In this document: positions 48,291-57,626 of the stretch, piece by piece
Layout of the letters: each line of letters starts with the position of its first letter
Position numbering within the stretch: position 1 is the stretch's first letter
Source: Aeromicrobium marinum DSM 15272
GTDB taxonomy: Bacteria > Actinomycetota > Actinomycetes > Propionibacteriales > Nocardioidaceae
DNA: 64,000 nucleotides
Assembly: GCF_000160775.2 (NCBI RefSeq)
Contig: NZ_CM001024.1
Location: 62,001 to 126,000, forward strand
Reading direction: 5' to 3'
The notes under the pieces: model-generated
Databases searched by the model: none
The model's input: only the letters and a program-made list of their open reading frames with translations
Told to the model about the DNA's origin: nothing
Position numbers and translations under genes: made by a program

Positions 48291-50036
48291 ATGAGCAATC
48301 TCGGCAACTTCATCTGGTCGATCGCCGACCAGTTGCGGGGCGTCTACAAGCCGCACCAGTACGGCAACGTCATTCTGCCGATGACGATCCTGCGGCGCTT
48401 GGACTGCATCATGGAGCCGACCCGCGACGAGGTCCGTGCCCTGACGGCCAAGCATGACAACCCGGGTGCGTTGGCGCTGCAGGTCAAGCGGGCCACCGGG
48501 CTGGGGTTCCACAACACGTCACAGTTCGACTTCGCCAGCCTGCTGGCCGATCCCGACGGCCTGCGCGCGAACCTGGTCGACTACCTGACGAAGTTCTCGG
48601 CCAACATCGACGTGTTCGAGCGGTTCAAGTTCGAGAACGAGATCGCCACCCTGGATGAGAAGAACCGCCTCTACCTGGTGGTGGAGAAGTTCGCCGAGGT
48701 CGACCTGCACCCCGACGTGGTGCCCAACGCCGCGATGGGTGACCTGTTCGAGGAGCTGATCCGCAAGTTCGCGGAGGCCTCGAACGAGGAGGCGGGCGAG
48801 CACTACACCCCGCGTGACGCGATCCGCCTGATGGTCGACCTCCTGTTCGCCGAGGAACAGGAAGGTCTGCTCGAGCCGGGCACGGTCCGGTCCATCTACG
48901 ACCCCACCGCCGGCACCGGGGGCATGCTCTCGGTCGCTGAGGAGCGGCTGCTGGAGCGCAACTCCGACGCTCGCCTGACCCTGTACGGCCAGGAGCTGAA
49001 CGACCAGTCGTACGCCATCTGCAAGTCCGACATGATCGCCAAGGGCCAGGACTCGTCCAACATCCGCCTCGGCGACACCCTCTCCGACGACCTGTTCGCC
49101 GGCCGTACCTTCGACTTCTGCATGTCCAACCCGCCCTACGGGGTGGACTGGAAGGCCGCCGAGAAGTCCGTCAAGGAAGAACGCGCCCGCGACGGCGAAC
49201 ACGGGCGCTTCGGGCCCGGCCTGCCGTCGGTGTCGGACGGCCAGATGCTGTTCCTGACCCACCTGGCCCACAAGATGCGCCCCGAGCACGAGGGCGGCGG
49301 ACGGGTCGGCATCGTCCTCAACGGCTCCCCGCTGTTCAACGGCGCGGCCGGGTCGGGTCCGTCGGAGATCCGCCGCTGGCTGCTGGAGACCGATCTGGTC
49401 GAGGCGATCGTCGCGCTACCGACCGACATGTTCTTCAACACCGGCATCTCCACCTACATCTGGATCCTCGACAACACCAAACGCGCCGAACGCCGCGGCA
49501 AGGTGCAGCTCATCGACGCTAGCGGCATGGGCACCAAGATGCGCAAGAGCCTCGGCTCCAAGCGCAAGGAGATCGACACCACCAGCCGCGAACGAGTCCT
49601 TGCGCTGTACGACGCGTTCGACGAAGCCGACCCCGACCTGTCGAAGGTCTTCGACACCACCGAGTTCGGCTACTGGACCATCACCGTCGAACGCCCCCTG
49701 CTCGACGACAAAGGCGACCCGGTCACCGACCGGAAGGGCATTCGCAAGCCCGATTCGAAGAAGCGCGACACCGAGAACATCCCCTTCAACTACGGCGGCA
49801 ACACCACCGGCGACCACGGACGCGACGCAACCATCAAGGCCTACTTTGACGCCGAAGTCCTGCCGCACGTTCCCGACGCGTGGATCGACCACAAGAAGAC
49901 CAAGGTCGGCTACGAGATCCCCTTCACCCGCCACTTCTACACCTACGTCCCACCCCGCCCCCTTGCCGAGATCGACGCCGACCTCGAGAAGCAAGTCGCC
50001 AAGATCCTTGAGCTCCTGCGGGAGGTGGAGGGGTGA
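48291..50036 (+). CDS. hsdM: type I restriction-modification methyltransferase subunit HsdM
   Basis: The 581-residue N6-adenine methyltransferase has the N-terminal HsdM helical domain (NFIWSIADQLRGVYKPHQYG), the target region EHYTPRDAIRLMVDLL, SAM motif I DPTAGTGGMLSVAEERLL and catalytic NPPYG. With HsdS it methylates the recognition site; with HsdR it forms the restriction complex. ATG 48291 was chosen at the family N-terminus. Last codons overlap the hsdS start (GTGA). Confidence 0.95.
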   Translation: MSNLGNFIWSIADQLRGVYKPHQYGNVILPMTILRRLDCIMEPTRDEVRALTAKHDNPGALALQVKRATGLGFHNTSQFDFASLLADPDGLRANLVDYLTKFSANIDVFERFKFENEIATLDEKNRLYLVVEKFAEVDLHPDVVPNAAMGDLFEELIRKFAEASNEEAGEHYTPRDAIRLMVDLLFAEEQEGLLEPGTVRSIYDPTAGTGGMLSVAEERLLERNSDARLTLYGQELNDQSYAICKSDMIAKGQDSSNIRLGDTLSDDLFAGRTFDFCMSNPPYGVDWKAAEKSVKEERARDGEHGRFGPGLPSVSDGQMLFLTHLAHKMRPEHEGGGRVGIVLNGSPLFNGAAGSGPSEIRRWLLETDLVEAIVALPTDMFFNTGISTYIWILDNTKRAERRGKVQLIDASGMGTKMRKSLGSKRKEIDTTSRERVLALYDAFDEADPDLSKVFDTTEFGYWTITVERPLLDDKGDPVTDRKGIRKPDSKKRDTENIPFNYGGNTTGDHGRDATIKAYFDAEVLPHVPDAWIDHKKTKVGYEIPFTRHFYTYVPPRPLAEIDADLEKQVAKILELLREVEG

Positions 50037-51289
50037 GCGTCCCGCTTGGCCGATTGGTCGAGATCAACCCGTCCGTTCCCGACTTTGCCGTCGATCCGGA
50101 GCGCGAGGTCACATTCGTTCCGCTCGAATGTGTTTGGCCCGACGGGCGAGGTGACTTTTCTCGGCGGGCCTCGGCCGGTTCGGTATCCAACGGCTACACC
50201 GTATTCAGCAATGGTGACGTCCTGCTCCCGAAGATCACTCCGACGTTCGAGGCCGGGAGGGTCGCTGTTGCTCACCTAGAGACCGAACTGGGCGCTGGCA
50301 CGACCGAACTTCACGTGCTTCGCGCGCGGCCCGAGGTTGACCCACGCTTCGTGTCATACCTCTGTCGTAGCCAGCAGTTCTTGCAGGACGGTGCGACACG
50401 CCTCCAAGGGGTAGGGAACCTCAGACGAGTGCCGGCTGGCTTTCTGAGTAGGTACCCAGTCGAGGTCGTCGAATACTCGGAGCAGCGTGCCGTCGCCGAC
50501 TACCTCGACCGTGAGACCGTCCGGATCGACACCCTCATCGATGAGCAGCAGCGACTGATGGAAGTTCTCCGCGAAAGGAGACGAGCGCTTCGAGCGTCTA
50601 TCGTGAGCATCGCTCGAGGCTCCGGAGAGCCGACGGAGGAAACAGGACTGTTCTGGTGCCCTGAGATTCCGCCAACTTGGTCGGTGGTTCCGCTGACGTC
50701 GGTCGCAGAGCTTCGCAGCGGCCACACCCCAAGTCGAACTCGACCAGAGTTGTGGCTCGACTGCCAGACTCCGTGGATAACGCTGAACGACGTCGGCCGA
50801 CTGTCCGAAAGTTCAGTCATTGCCAAGACGGTCAACCTGATCAGCGAAGCTGGAATCGCAGCTAGTTCTGCCCAAGTTCTGCCAGTGGGAACGGTTGTTC
50901 TTTCAAGAGACGCGACCATCGGGAGAAGCAGCATCATGGGAGTCCCGATGGCTACCTCCCAGCACTTTGCAGCATGGATCTGCGGCGATCGGCTACTGCC
51001 GGAGTACCTGTGGCTCCTATTCACTGGGGCTATGCAGCCGTACTTCGATTCGTTGACCAACGGGTCGACCCTCCGCACGATCGGTATGAGCATCATCGGC
51101 GGGTTCCGCATTCCTTTGCCTCCAGTCTCGGAACAAGTGCAGATCGTCCAAACGGCACGAGATCAAACCGGCAAGATCGACGAACTCATGGCCGAGACCG
51201 CGCGGTTCATCGAGTTGTCTCGCGAGAGACGGTCCGCGCTGATCACTGCTGCGGTGACTGGTCAGATCGATGTGCGGGGGGCTGCGTGA
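50033..51289 (+). CDS. hsdS: type I specificity subunit HsdS
   Basis: The 418-residue protein has two target-recognition domains, each followed by a conserved helix (ADYLDRETVRIDTLIDEQQR at about 160-180 and QTARDQTGKIDELMAETARF at about 375-395), the standard half-site architecture. The first domain reads VPLGRLVEINPSVPDF, the second IPPTWSVVPLTSVAELRSGH. It sets the bipartite DNA recognition sequence. GTG start overlaps hsdM; the stop overlaps hsdR (TGATG). Codon use is less GC-biased than in hsdM and hsdR, which is typical of exchanged hsdS genes. Confidence 0.93.
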   Translation: MSVPLGRLVEINPSVPDFAVDPEREVTFVPLECVWPDGRGDFSRRASAGSVSNGYTVFSNGDVLLPKITPTFEAGRVAVAHLETELGAGTTELHVLRARPEVDPRFVSYLCRSQQFLQDGATRLQGVGNLRRVPAGFLSRYPVEVVEYSEQRAVADYLDRETVRIDTLIDEQQRLMEVLRERRRALRASIVSIARGSGEPTEETGLFWCPEIPPTWSVVPLTSVAELRSGHTPSRTRPELWLDCQTPWITLNDVGRLSESSVIAKTVNLISEAGIAASSAQVLPVGTVVLSRDATIGRSSIMGVPMATSQHFAAWICGDRLLPEYLWLLFTGAMQPYFDSLTNGSTLRTIGMSIIGGFRIPLPPVSEQVQIVQTARDQTGKIDELMAETARFIELSRERRSALITAAVTGQIDVRGAA

Positions 51290-53946
51290 TGGCGATCTAC
51301 AACGAGATCGAGTTTGAGTCTGAGATCTGCCAGCACCTGGAGTCAGCCGGGTGGCTCTACTCGCCCACCGATGCCGGCTATGACGCGGAGCGGGCGCTGT
51401 TCCCCGAGGACGTGATCGGTTGGTTGGCTGACACCCAGCCTGACGAGCTGGCCAAGATCGTCAAGGCTGGTTCGCCGCAGGAGGCCCAGCAGACTGAACT
51501 GCTGCTGAACCGGTTGGTGAAGGTGCTGGACACCCCGTTGAGTAACGGTGGCGGTTCGCTGGCCGTGCTGCGCAACGGGTTCCAATCTGCGCCAGCGCGG
51601 TTCCAGATGAGTGAGCCGAAGCCGGAGAACACCAAGAACCCAGCCACCGTCGACCGGCACGACCAGGTGCGGTTGCGGGTGATGCGGCAGGTGCACTTCT
51701 CAACTGCCGACCGACGGTCGATCGATCTGGTGTTCTTCGTCAACGGCATCCCGGTGGCGACTGCTGAGTTAAAGACCGACTTCACCCAGTCCGTCGCCGA
51801 CGCGATGGAGCAGTACCGCAAGGACCGGTTGCCGAAGGACAAGGGCACCGGCCGGGTGCAGCCGCTGCTGGGGTTCGGCAACCGGGCGCTGGTGCACTTT
51901 GCGGTCTCGAACGACCAGGTGTGGATGACCACCCGCCTGCAGGGCGACGACACGTTCTTCCTGCCGTTCAACATGGGCCACGACGGTGCCGCCGGGAACC
52001 CGCCCAACCCGAACGGGTCCGCCACCATTTACCTGTGGGAGCGGGTGCTGGAACGTGAGGCGTGGCTGAACATCCTGCACCGGTTCGTGCTCGTCGACGG
52101 TGACCGCATCGTGTTCCCGCGGTTCCACCAGTGGGAGGTCGTCACACAACTCGTTGCCGCCGCAGCAAGCGAGGGGCCCGGCCACCGGTACCTGATCCAG
52201 CACTCGGCTGGGTCGGGCAAGACCAACTCGATCTCGTGGACCGCACACCGGCTCGCGCGCCTGCAGGTCGACGACGCGCCGGTGTTCGATTCAGTCATCG
52301 TGGTCACGGACCGCAACGTGCTGGACTCCCAATTGCAGGCCGCGATCCGGCAGCTCGACAAGGGCACCGGATTCGTCGGCGCGATCGACGCCGACGCCGC
52401 TCGTCGTGCCGGTGGGTCGAAGTCGGGCCTGTTGGCGAAGATGCTGACCGACGGCAAGCGGATCATCGTCGTCACCATTCAGACGTTCCCGTTCGCGATG
52501 GCCGAGATCCGTGCGAACTCCGGTCTCAAGGGCAAGCGATTCGCCGTGATCGCTGACGAGGCGCACTCGTCGCAGTCGGGGCAGGTCGCGGCGAAACTGA
52601 AGGCGGTGCTGACTGCCGAGGAGCTGAAGGCTGTTGAGGACGGCGGTCAGATCGACATCGAGACCCACCTGGCCGCAGAAGCATCCGAGCGGGCGGCGAG
52701 TGAGAACATCTCGTACTTCGCGTTCACCGCGACACCGAAGGGCAAGACGCTTGACCTGTTCGGCCGCAAGCCCGACCCCGACGACCCGGACAGCAAGCCG
52801 CAGGCGTTCCACGTGTACTCGATGCAGCAGGCGATCGAGGAGGAGTTCATCCTCGACGTGCTGCACGGCTACCACTCCTACCGGAGCGTGTTCACGATCG
52901 CCGGCAAGGTTGAGGGCGCCGCGCAGGCCACCGAGGTCGACCAGTCCGAGGCCACCAAGCAGGTCATGAGGTGGGTGCGGATCAACCCGCAGACCATCGC
53001 GCAGAAGGCCGCGGTGATCGTGGAGCACTTCCACGAGAACGTCGCCCACGTGCTGGAGGGCAACGCCAAGGCGATGGTGGTGTCGGACTCGCGCAAAGCC
53101 GCCGTGCGGTACAAGTTCGAGATCGACCGATACCTGGCCACCCGCGCCGCGAAGGACCCCCGCTACGCCTACCGGACCCTGGTCGCGTTCTCAGGATCGG
53201 TCACCGACCCCGAGTACGGGCCCGACGACTTCACCGAGGCGAACCTCAACCCCGGTGTCGGCGACCTCGCCGCCACCTTCAACGGCGACGCCTACAAGGT
53301 GATGATCGTCGCGAACAAGTTCCAGACCGGGTTCGACCAGCAACTGCTGTGCGCGATGTATGTCGACCGGCAACTGTCCGGGGTGACCGCGGTGCAGACC
53401 CTCAGCCGGCTCAACCGCACCCACCGGCGCCCGTCGGGTCTGCGCAAGACCAAGAACGACGTGTTCGTACTCGACTTCGTCAACGAACCCGAGGAGATCC
53501 GCGCCGCGTTCGAGCCGTACTACAAGACCGCGTTCCTCGAGACCTCGACCGACCCCAACCTCGTCTACGACATCGCCACCAAGCTCGACCAAGCCGCGAT
53601 CTTCACTGACGCCGAGGTCGACCAGGTCGCCGAACTGTGGGTGACGGGTAAGGGCAACAACGCCCTGTCCGCTGCAATGGCGCCCGCGGCCAAGCGGTTC
53701 GGCGAGCGCTACCGGTCAGCGACCCTCGACGACGACACCGCCGCCCGCGACGAACTCGACATGTTCCGAAAGGACGTCGGCACGTTCGTGCGGGTCTACG
53801 ACTTCATGAGCCAGATCGTCGACTACGGCGACGCGCACCTGGAGAAGCGCGTCATCTTCCTGCGGATGCTCGAACGCCTCATCAAGAACACCGAACGAAC
53901 CGTCCCGATCGTCGCCACAACGTTAGGTGCGCTCAGGACGTCTTGA
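51289..53946 (+). CDS. hsdR: type I restriction translocase/nuclease HsdR
   Basis: The 885-residue protein has an N-terminal PD-(D/E)xK nuclease (Asp in SIDLVFF about 146, TAELKTDF about 160), SF2 helicase motifs: Walker A HSAGSGKTNS (about 305-314), DEAHSSQSG, SAT-like FTATP, and motif VI QTLSRLNRTHR, then the C-terminal HsdM-binding domain. Complete and of normal length. The last bases overlap the TTG of the following gene. Confidence 0.95.
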   Translation: MAIYNEIEFESEICQHLESAGWLYSPTDAGYDAERALFPEDVIGWLADTQPDELAKIVKAGSPQEAQQTELLLNRLVKVLDTPLSNGGGSLAVLRNGFQSAPARFQMSEPKPENTKNPATVDRHDQVRLRVMRQVHFSTADRRSIDLVFFVNGIPVATAELKTDFTQSVADAMEQYRKDRLPKDKGTGRVQPLLGFGNRALVHFAVSNDQVWMTTRLQGDDTFFLPFNMGHDGAAGNPPNPNGSATIYLWERVLEREAWLNILHRFVLVDGDRIVFPRFHQWEVVTQLVAAAASEGPGHRYLIQHSAGSGKTNSISWTAHRLARLQVDDAPVFDSVIVVTDRNVLDSQLQAAIRQLDKGTGFVGAIDADAARRAGGSKSGLLAKMLTDGKRIIVVTIQTFPFAMAEIRANSGLKGKRFAVIADEAHSSQSGQVAAKLKAVLTAEELKAVEDGGQIDIETHLAAEASERAASENISYFAFTATPKGKTLDLFGRKPDPDDPDSKPQAFHVYSMQQAIEEEFILDVLHGYHSYRSVFTIAGKVEGAAQATEVDQSEATKQVMRWVRINPQTIAQKAAVIVEHFHENVAHVLEGNAKAMVVSDSRKAAVRYKFEIDRYLATRAAKDPRYAYRTLVAFSGSVTDPEYGPDDFTEANLNPGVGDLAATFNGDAYKVMIVANKFQTGFDQQLLCAMYVDRQLSGVTAVQTLSRLNRTHRRPSGLRKTKNDVFVLDFVNEPEEIRAAFEPYYKTAFLETSTDPNLVYDIATKLDQAAIFTDAEVDQVAELWVTGKGNNALSAAMAPAAKRFGERYRSATLDDDTAARDELDMFRKDVGTFVRVYDFMSQIVDYGDAHLEKRVIFLRMLERLIKNTERTVPIVATTLGALRTS

Positions 53947-56096
53947 TATTCATCTCGGGTGATCCTGGCGGGGTATCTGTGTTGCAGGAGGCAGCCGAAG
54001 CGGCCAGCCTGACGCTGCTGGCCCTGCCAGCTCCGTCCCTTCGGCAATTCCGTCCGTCGGGGGAGAGGCCCTTCGCGGACGCGGTTCGGGTCGGGCTCTT
54101 TGCGCGAGATCTTTACGACCTACGATCCCCCGTCGTGCGCGGCGGCGACTTCTTCGGGCGGTCGGTGCTGCTGCGACAACTTGAACGGAACATCACTCAA
54201 GGACAGACGCACGTAGCGCTCTTCGGCCTACGGAAGATCGGGAAGACCTCATTCCTCTTCCGGCTGCGAGAGGCCTTGCGCAACCGTGAAGCCGGCCTTA
54301 TCGCCCAAGCAGACCTCCAGCGGTCGAACGCAATCAACCCATCAGCAGACTATTTGCTGTGGCACTTGGGTGAGTCATTGTGGGATGGGAATCGCCGAGT
54401 GCGTGGCGTCAGCGATCTCAAGCTGTTCGGCCGCTACGAGACCTATTCTGAGGTGCCAGACCGGGCCAGCGTGTTCGAACTCTTTGATCACGACTTGCGG
54501 ACGGTCCACGATCGAATTGGTCTGCCCGTCATCATTATGCTTGATGAGATCGAGCGGATGTTTCCTAGTTCAGAGGACTCGGTATGGCGTAAGGACTTCG
54601 TACGATTCTGGCAACTTTTGCGAGGTTTTGATCAGGAGCGACCAGGAATCCTCCGCTTCGTTATTTCGGGTACGAACCCGCAATGCGTTGAGAGCCATGC
54701 GATCTTCGGTGAAGACAATCCCATCTACAGCTACTTCTCTACGACCTACTTGGGACCTCTCAGCGAGCTTGAAGCACAGGAACTGTTGGGCACCTACGGT
54801 GCGCGGATGGGCCTTGAATGGAAGAGCTCAGTGATTGCCCGCGTGTTTGACGACACGGGCGGACACCCCGCGCTCCTGAGGACGTTCGCATCGATGGTGC
54901 ATCGAAATAGCCACCCGAGGCATGGCTCGGTATCTCCCGCTCTAGAGGAAGCACGGGATACATCGGCGCGCTTCTTGACCGAGCAGGGCCCCTTGCTAGC
55001 CCAGATTGTTGCGATTCTCGAGGACCAGTACGCCGACGAGTTTGAGATTTTGCGGACGCTCGCGCTAGGCAAAGTGCATGAGTTTCGAGATATGGCCAGG
55101 GCATTCCCTGAGGACACCGCTCACCTGATCGGATATGGACTTTGCGGTCAACCAGACGAGACGACCCGGGTCACCTCACAGCTGCTCCAGACCTACCTTC
55201 AACGTCGTGAGAGTTCTGCCCGGCCCGGAGTCGACTCGGGGTCGACGGCAGCAAACATTGTGGGGCAGGTGGTAGACGGCCGATATCGGGTTGAATCGCT
55301 GATCTCTGCTGACGGTGGTTTCGCTAACGTCTATCGGGCTGCCAGCTTGGATCAACAGGAGGGCACCCCCTCCGCGGTGGCGCTCAAGGTACTCAAGAAC
55401 GGACGACTCTCAGTTCTTGAACGAGAGGTCGAAGTTCTTCGGGGATTCGAGCATAAGAACATCGTTCAGTTCGTTGACTCAGGCCGACTGGAAAGCGGGG
55501 CGGTGTACCTCGCGATGGAGTATCTCGAAGGGCCCACACTCCGTGCGTACTGCGAAGCTGCGACTCGTCCGTCGGAGCAGCGGTTGATGTCGTGGACGAC
55601 GGCGCTCATGGGAGCCTTGGTTCATATGCACCCGAAGGAGACTCAACGACGTCGACTTCGTGCAGAGTCGGGGTCGGAGGAGTCAATTCAGGTTCTGCTC
55701 GAATCCCGCTACGGCTACGTGCACCGCGACATCAAACCTGAGAACGTTATTGTGACAAAGCGCGGCCCAGTGCTGGTGGACTTCAACATCTCCTCACGAG
55801 TTAGCGTCGCCGTTGAAACTGTCAGCGCAACTCCGGGGTACCTACCACCTGAGCTCATAGGCACCTCTTGGTCTCCGAGGGTGGACATCCATCAACTCGG
55901 AGTGACACTGCTCCAGGCAGCTGCGGGCGAGTCGCTTGTCGGAGACAACATGGACGATCTGGTTCTCGTCATGCGTTCGAGTGTCTCGCCGAAGACTGCG
56001 CAACTTCTGGAGCGGCTTCTCGACACGGGACCGAGCGGCTATCAGACTGCGTTCACTGCTCACCGTGACGCGCAACGAATCTTGGATCAACTCTAA
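53943..56096 (+). CDS. STAND-like NTPase fused to Ser/Thr protein kinase
   Basis: The 717-residue protein follows hsdR with a 4-base overlap (TTGA). N-terminal half: AAA/STAND-type NTPase (MNS-like archaeal ATPase group) with FFGRSVLLRQLER, Walker A GLRKIGKTS (95-103), Walker B VIIMLDEIERMF (Asp201, Glu202), FVISGTNP sensor and GGHP (about 306). C-terminal half from about 440: protein kinase with Lys482 in VALKVLK, alpha-C Glu in VLEREVEVL, HRDIKPEN (Asp596) and D613-F-N in place of DFG, then GYLPPE. The Gly-loop is partial (SADGGFANVY). Likely a regulated signalling or abortive-infection effector tied to the restriction complex (inference). TTG 53943 start; GTG 53979 is an alternative. Confidence 0.88.
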   Translation: MIFISGDPGGVSVLQEAAEAASLTLLALPAPSLRQFRPSGERPFADAVRVGLFARDLYDLRSPVVRGGDFFGRSVLLRQLERNITQGQTHVALFGLRKIGKTSFLFRLREALRNREAGLIAQADLQRSNAINPSADYLLWHLGESLWDGNRRVRGVSDLKLFGRYETYSEVPDRASVFELFDHDLRTVHDRIGLPVIIMLDEIERMFPSSEDSVWRKDFVRFWQLLRGFDQERPGILRFVISGTNPQCVESHAIFGEDNPIYSYFSTTYLGPLSELEAQELLGTYGARMGLEWKSSVIARVFDDTGGHPALLRTFASMVHRNSHPRHGSVSPALEEARDTSARFLTEQGPLLAQIVAILEDQYADEFEILRTLALGKVHEFRDMARAFPEDTAHLIGYGLCGQPDETTRVTSQLLQTYLQRRESSARPGVDSGSTAANIVGQVVDGRYRVESLISADGGFANVYRAASLDQQEGTPSAVALKVLKNGRLSVLEREVEVLRGFEHKNIVQFVDSGRLESGAVYLAMEYLEGPTLRAYCEAATRPSEQRLMSWTTALMGALVHMHPKETQRRRLRAESGSEESIQVLLESRYGYVHRDIKPENVIVTKRGPVLVDFNISSRVSVAVETVSATPGYLPPELIGTSWSPRVDIHQLGVTLLQAAAGESLVGDNMDDLVLVMRSSVSPKTAQLLERLLDTGPSGYQTAFTAHRDAQRILDQL

Positions 56097-56466
56097 AGCC
56101 TGCTGTGCCGGATCGGTCAGGCCACTGCACTGGAGACTCTTCGCAACTTCTCGGCGTCTTCGGCGCCGGAGTAGGGGCCGCCGCGCAGATCTGTAACATT
56201 CCTAGTCGGCAAATCGCGCACCAGCGTCGGAGAGGAACTCGTCGTGGCAGTCGAGCAAGTAAAAGCGGCGAGATCTGTGACCTCAGACGAGTTGAAGGCG
56301 GTTGCGAAAGCGACTCAAGGAGAGTCGAACCACTTTCGCATCCAAGAGTTCGAAAGCGGCGGGACCCTAGGCCTTAGTTTCGACTCAAGTCAGAGCCCCG
56401 CTGACCTGTCCCGAGTTCCCCGGACACCGATGTTGGAGCGAGAATCGCTTCACGAGAGGAGTCTGG

Positions 56467-56754
56467 ATGCCTGCAGCAAAGCCCGAGGAGTTCCGTCGCA
56501 GGGCGGTGGAGTTGGCGCGGTCCGGTGACAAGCCGGTGGCGCAGATCGCGAAGGACTTGGGGATCAGCGAGTCCGGTCTTCGCCGGTGGATGGCGCAGGC
56601 CGAGGTCGAGAACGGTGAGCGTCCCGGTTTGAGCAAGGACGAGCGGTCCGAGCTGGTGCGTCTTCGTCGTGAGAATCGTGTTCAGGCGATGGAGATCGAG
56701 ATCCTGAAGCGGGCGTCGGCGTACTTCGCCAAGGAGAACGTCCTCCCAAAATAG
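56467..56754 (+). CDS. IS3-family OrfA (helix-turn-helix, leucine zipper)
   Basis: The 95-residue protein binds the IS ends: HTH_Tnp_1 type (KPEEFRRRAVELARSGDKPV, AQIAKDLGISESGLRRWMAQ) then a coiled coil (LVRLRRENRVQAMEIEILKR). The heptamer C-CCA-AAA at 56745-56751 directly precedes its TAG and allows a -1 frameshift into the orfB frame (continuing I-G-F-R-L-V), giving the OrfAB transposase. Confidence 0.93.
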   Translation: MPAAKPEEFRRRAVELARSGDKPVAQIAKDLGISESGLRRWMAQAEVENGERPGLSKDERSELVRLRRENRVQAMEIEILKRASAYFAKENVLPK

Positions 56755-56801
56755 GGTTCCGGCTGGTCCACGAGCTCGCCGCGGATGGCTTTGCCGTCGC
56801 G

Positions 56802-57626
56802 GTGATCTGCCGGGTCCTGGGTGTCTCGACGTCGGGCTACTACGAGTGGCGCAGCCGGCCGCCATCGGCGCGTGATGTCGCCGACGCGCACCTGCTGAAC
56901 GTCATCCGCGAGATCCATGCCGCGTCGCGGCAGACCTACGGGGTCCGGCGGGTCCACGCCGAACTGCGCCTGGGCCGCCAGATCCGGTGCAGTCGCGGCC
57001 GGGTCGAACGGCTCATGGTCCTGGGCGGCCTGCAGGGTGTTCACCGCCGCAAATGGCGCCACGCAGGTGGCCGGTCGCCGGCGGTGTTCGAGGACCACGT
57101 CAGACGCGAGTTCGTTGCTGATGCGCCCGACAAGCTGTGGGTCACCGACATCACCCAACACAGAACCGTCGAAGGGTGGGTCTACTGCGCTGCGGTGATC
57201 GACGTCTACTCCCGCCGATGCGTCGGGTGGTCGATCGCCGATCACCTGCGCACCGAGTTGGTCGTCGACGCGATCGACATGGCCAGATGGCGTCGCAAGC
57301 CGTTGCCGGGAACGGTGGTCCACTCCGACCGCGGAACCCAGTTCACGTCCTGGCTGTTCGGCAACCGGCTCCGCGAGGCCGGACTGATGGGATCGATGGG
57401 CAAGGTCGCCTGCGCCTACGACAACTCCCTCATGGAGTCGTTCTTCGGCTCGATGCAGATCGAACTGCTCGACCGCCGGAACTGGTCAACCCGCGCCGAG
57501 CTGGCCAACGGGATCTTCGAGTGGATCGAAGCGTTCTACAACCCGACCCGCCGCCACTCGAGCCTGGACTACCTCAGCCCAATCGAGTACGAAACCCTTC
57601 ACACCGCCACCGACCAAGCGGCATGA
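56802..57626 (+). CDS. IS3-family OrfB transposase (DDE integrase core)
   Basis: The 274-residue product carries an rve integrase core: first Asp in LWVTDITQH, second Asp in VVHSDRGTQFTSW and Glu in NSLMESFFGSMQIE, with the typical 35-residue D-E spacing. The HTH-like N-terminal part (TYGVRRVHAELRLGRQIRCS) is also typical. ATG 56802 is the first internal start; in vivo the frame is probably entered by -1 frameshifting from orfA, adding about 17 residues (IGFRLVHELAADGFAVA). Confidence 0.93.
   Translation: MICRVLGVSTSGYYEWRSRPPSARDVADAHLLNVIREIHAASRQTYGVRRVHAELRLGRQIRCSRGRVERLMVLGGLQGVHRRKWRHAGGRSPAVFEDHVRREFVADAPDKLWVTDITQHRTVEGWVYCAAVIDVYSRRCVGWSIADHLRTELVVDAIDMARWRRKPLPGTVVHSDRGTQFTSWLFGNRLREAGLMGSMGKVACAYDNSLMESFFGSMQIELLDRRNWSTRAELANGIFEWIEAFYNPTRRHSSLDYLSPIEYETLHTATDQAA

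Noticed and set aside
48122..48457. Plus-strand frame across the hsdM start
   Set aside because: It is out of phase with hsdM and has no ribosome binding site or family resemblance.
52291..53049. Minus-strand frame inside hsdR
   Set aside because: Antisense shadow of a complete helicase gene with all motifs in place.
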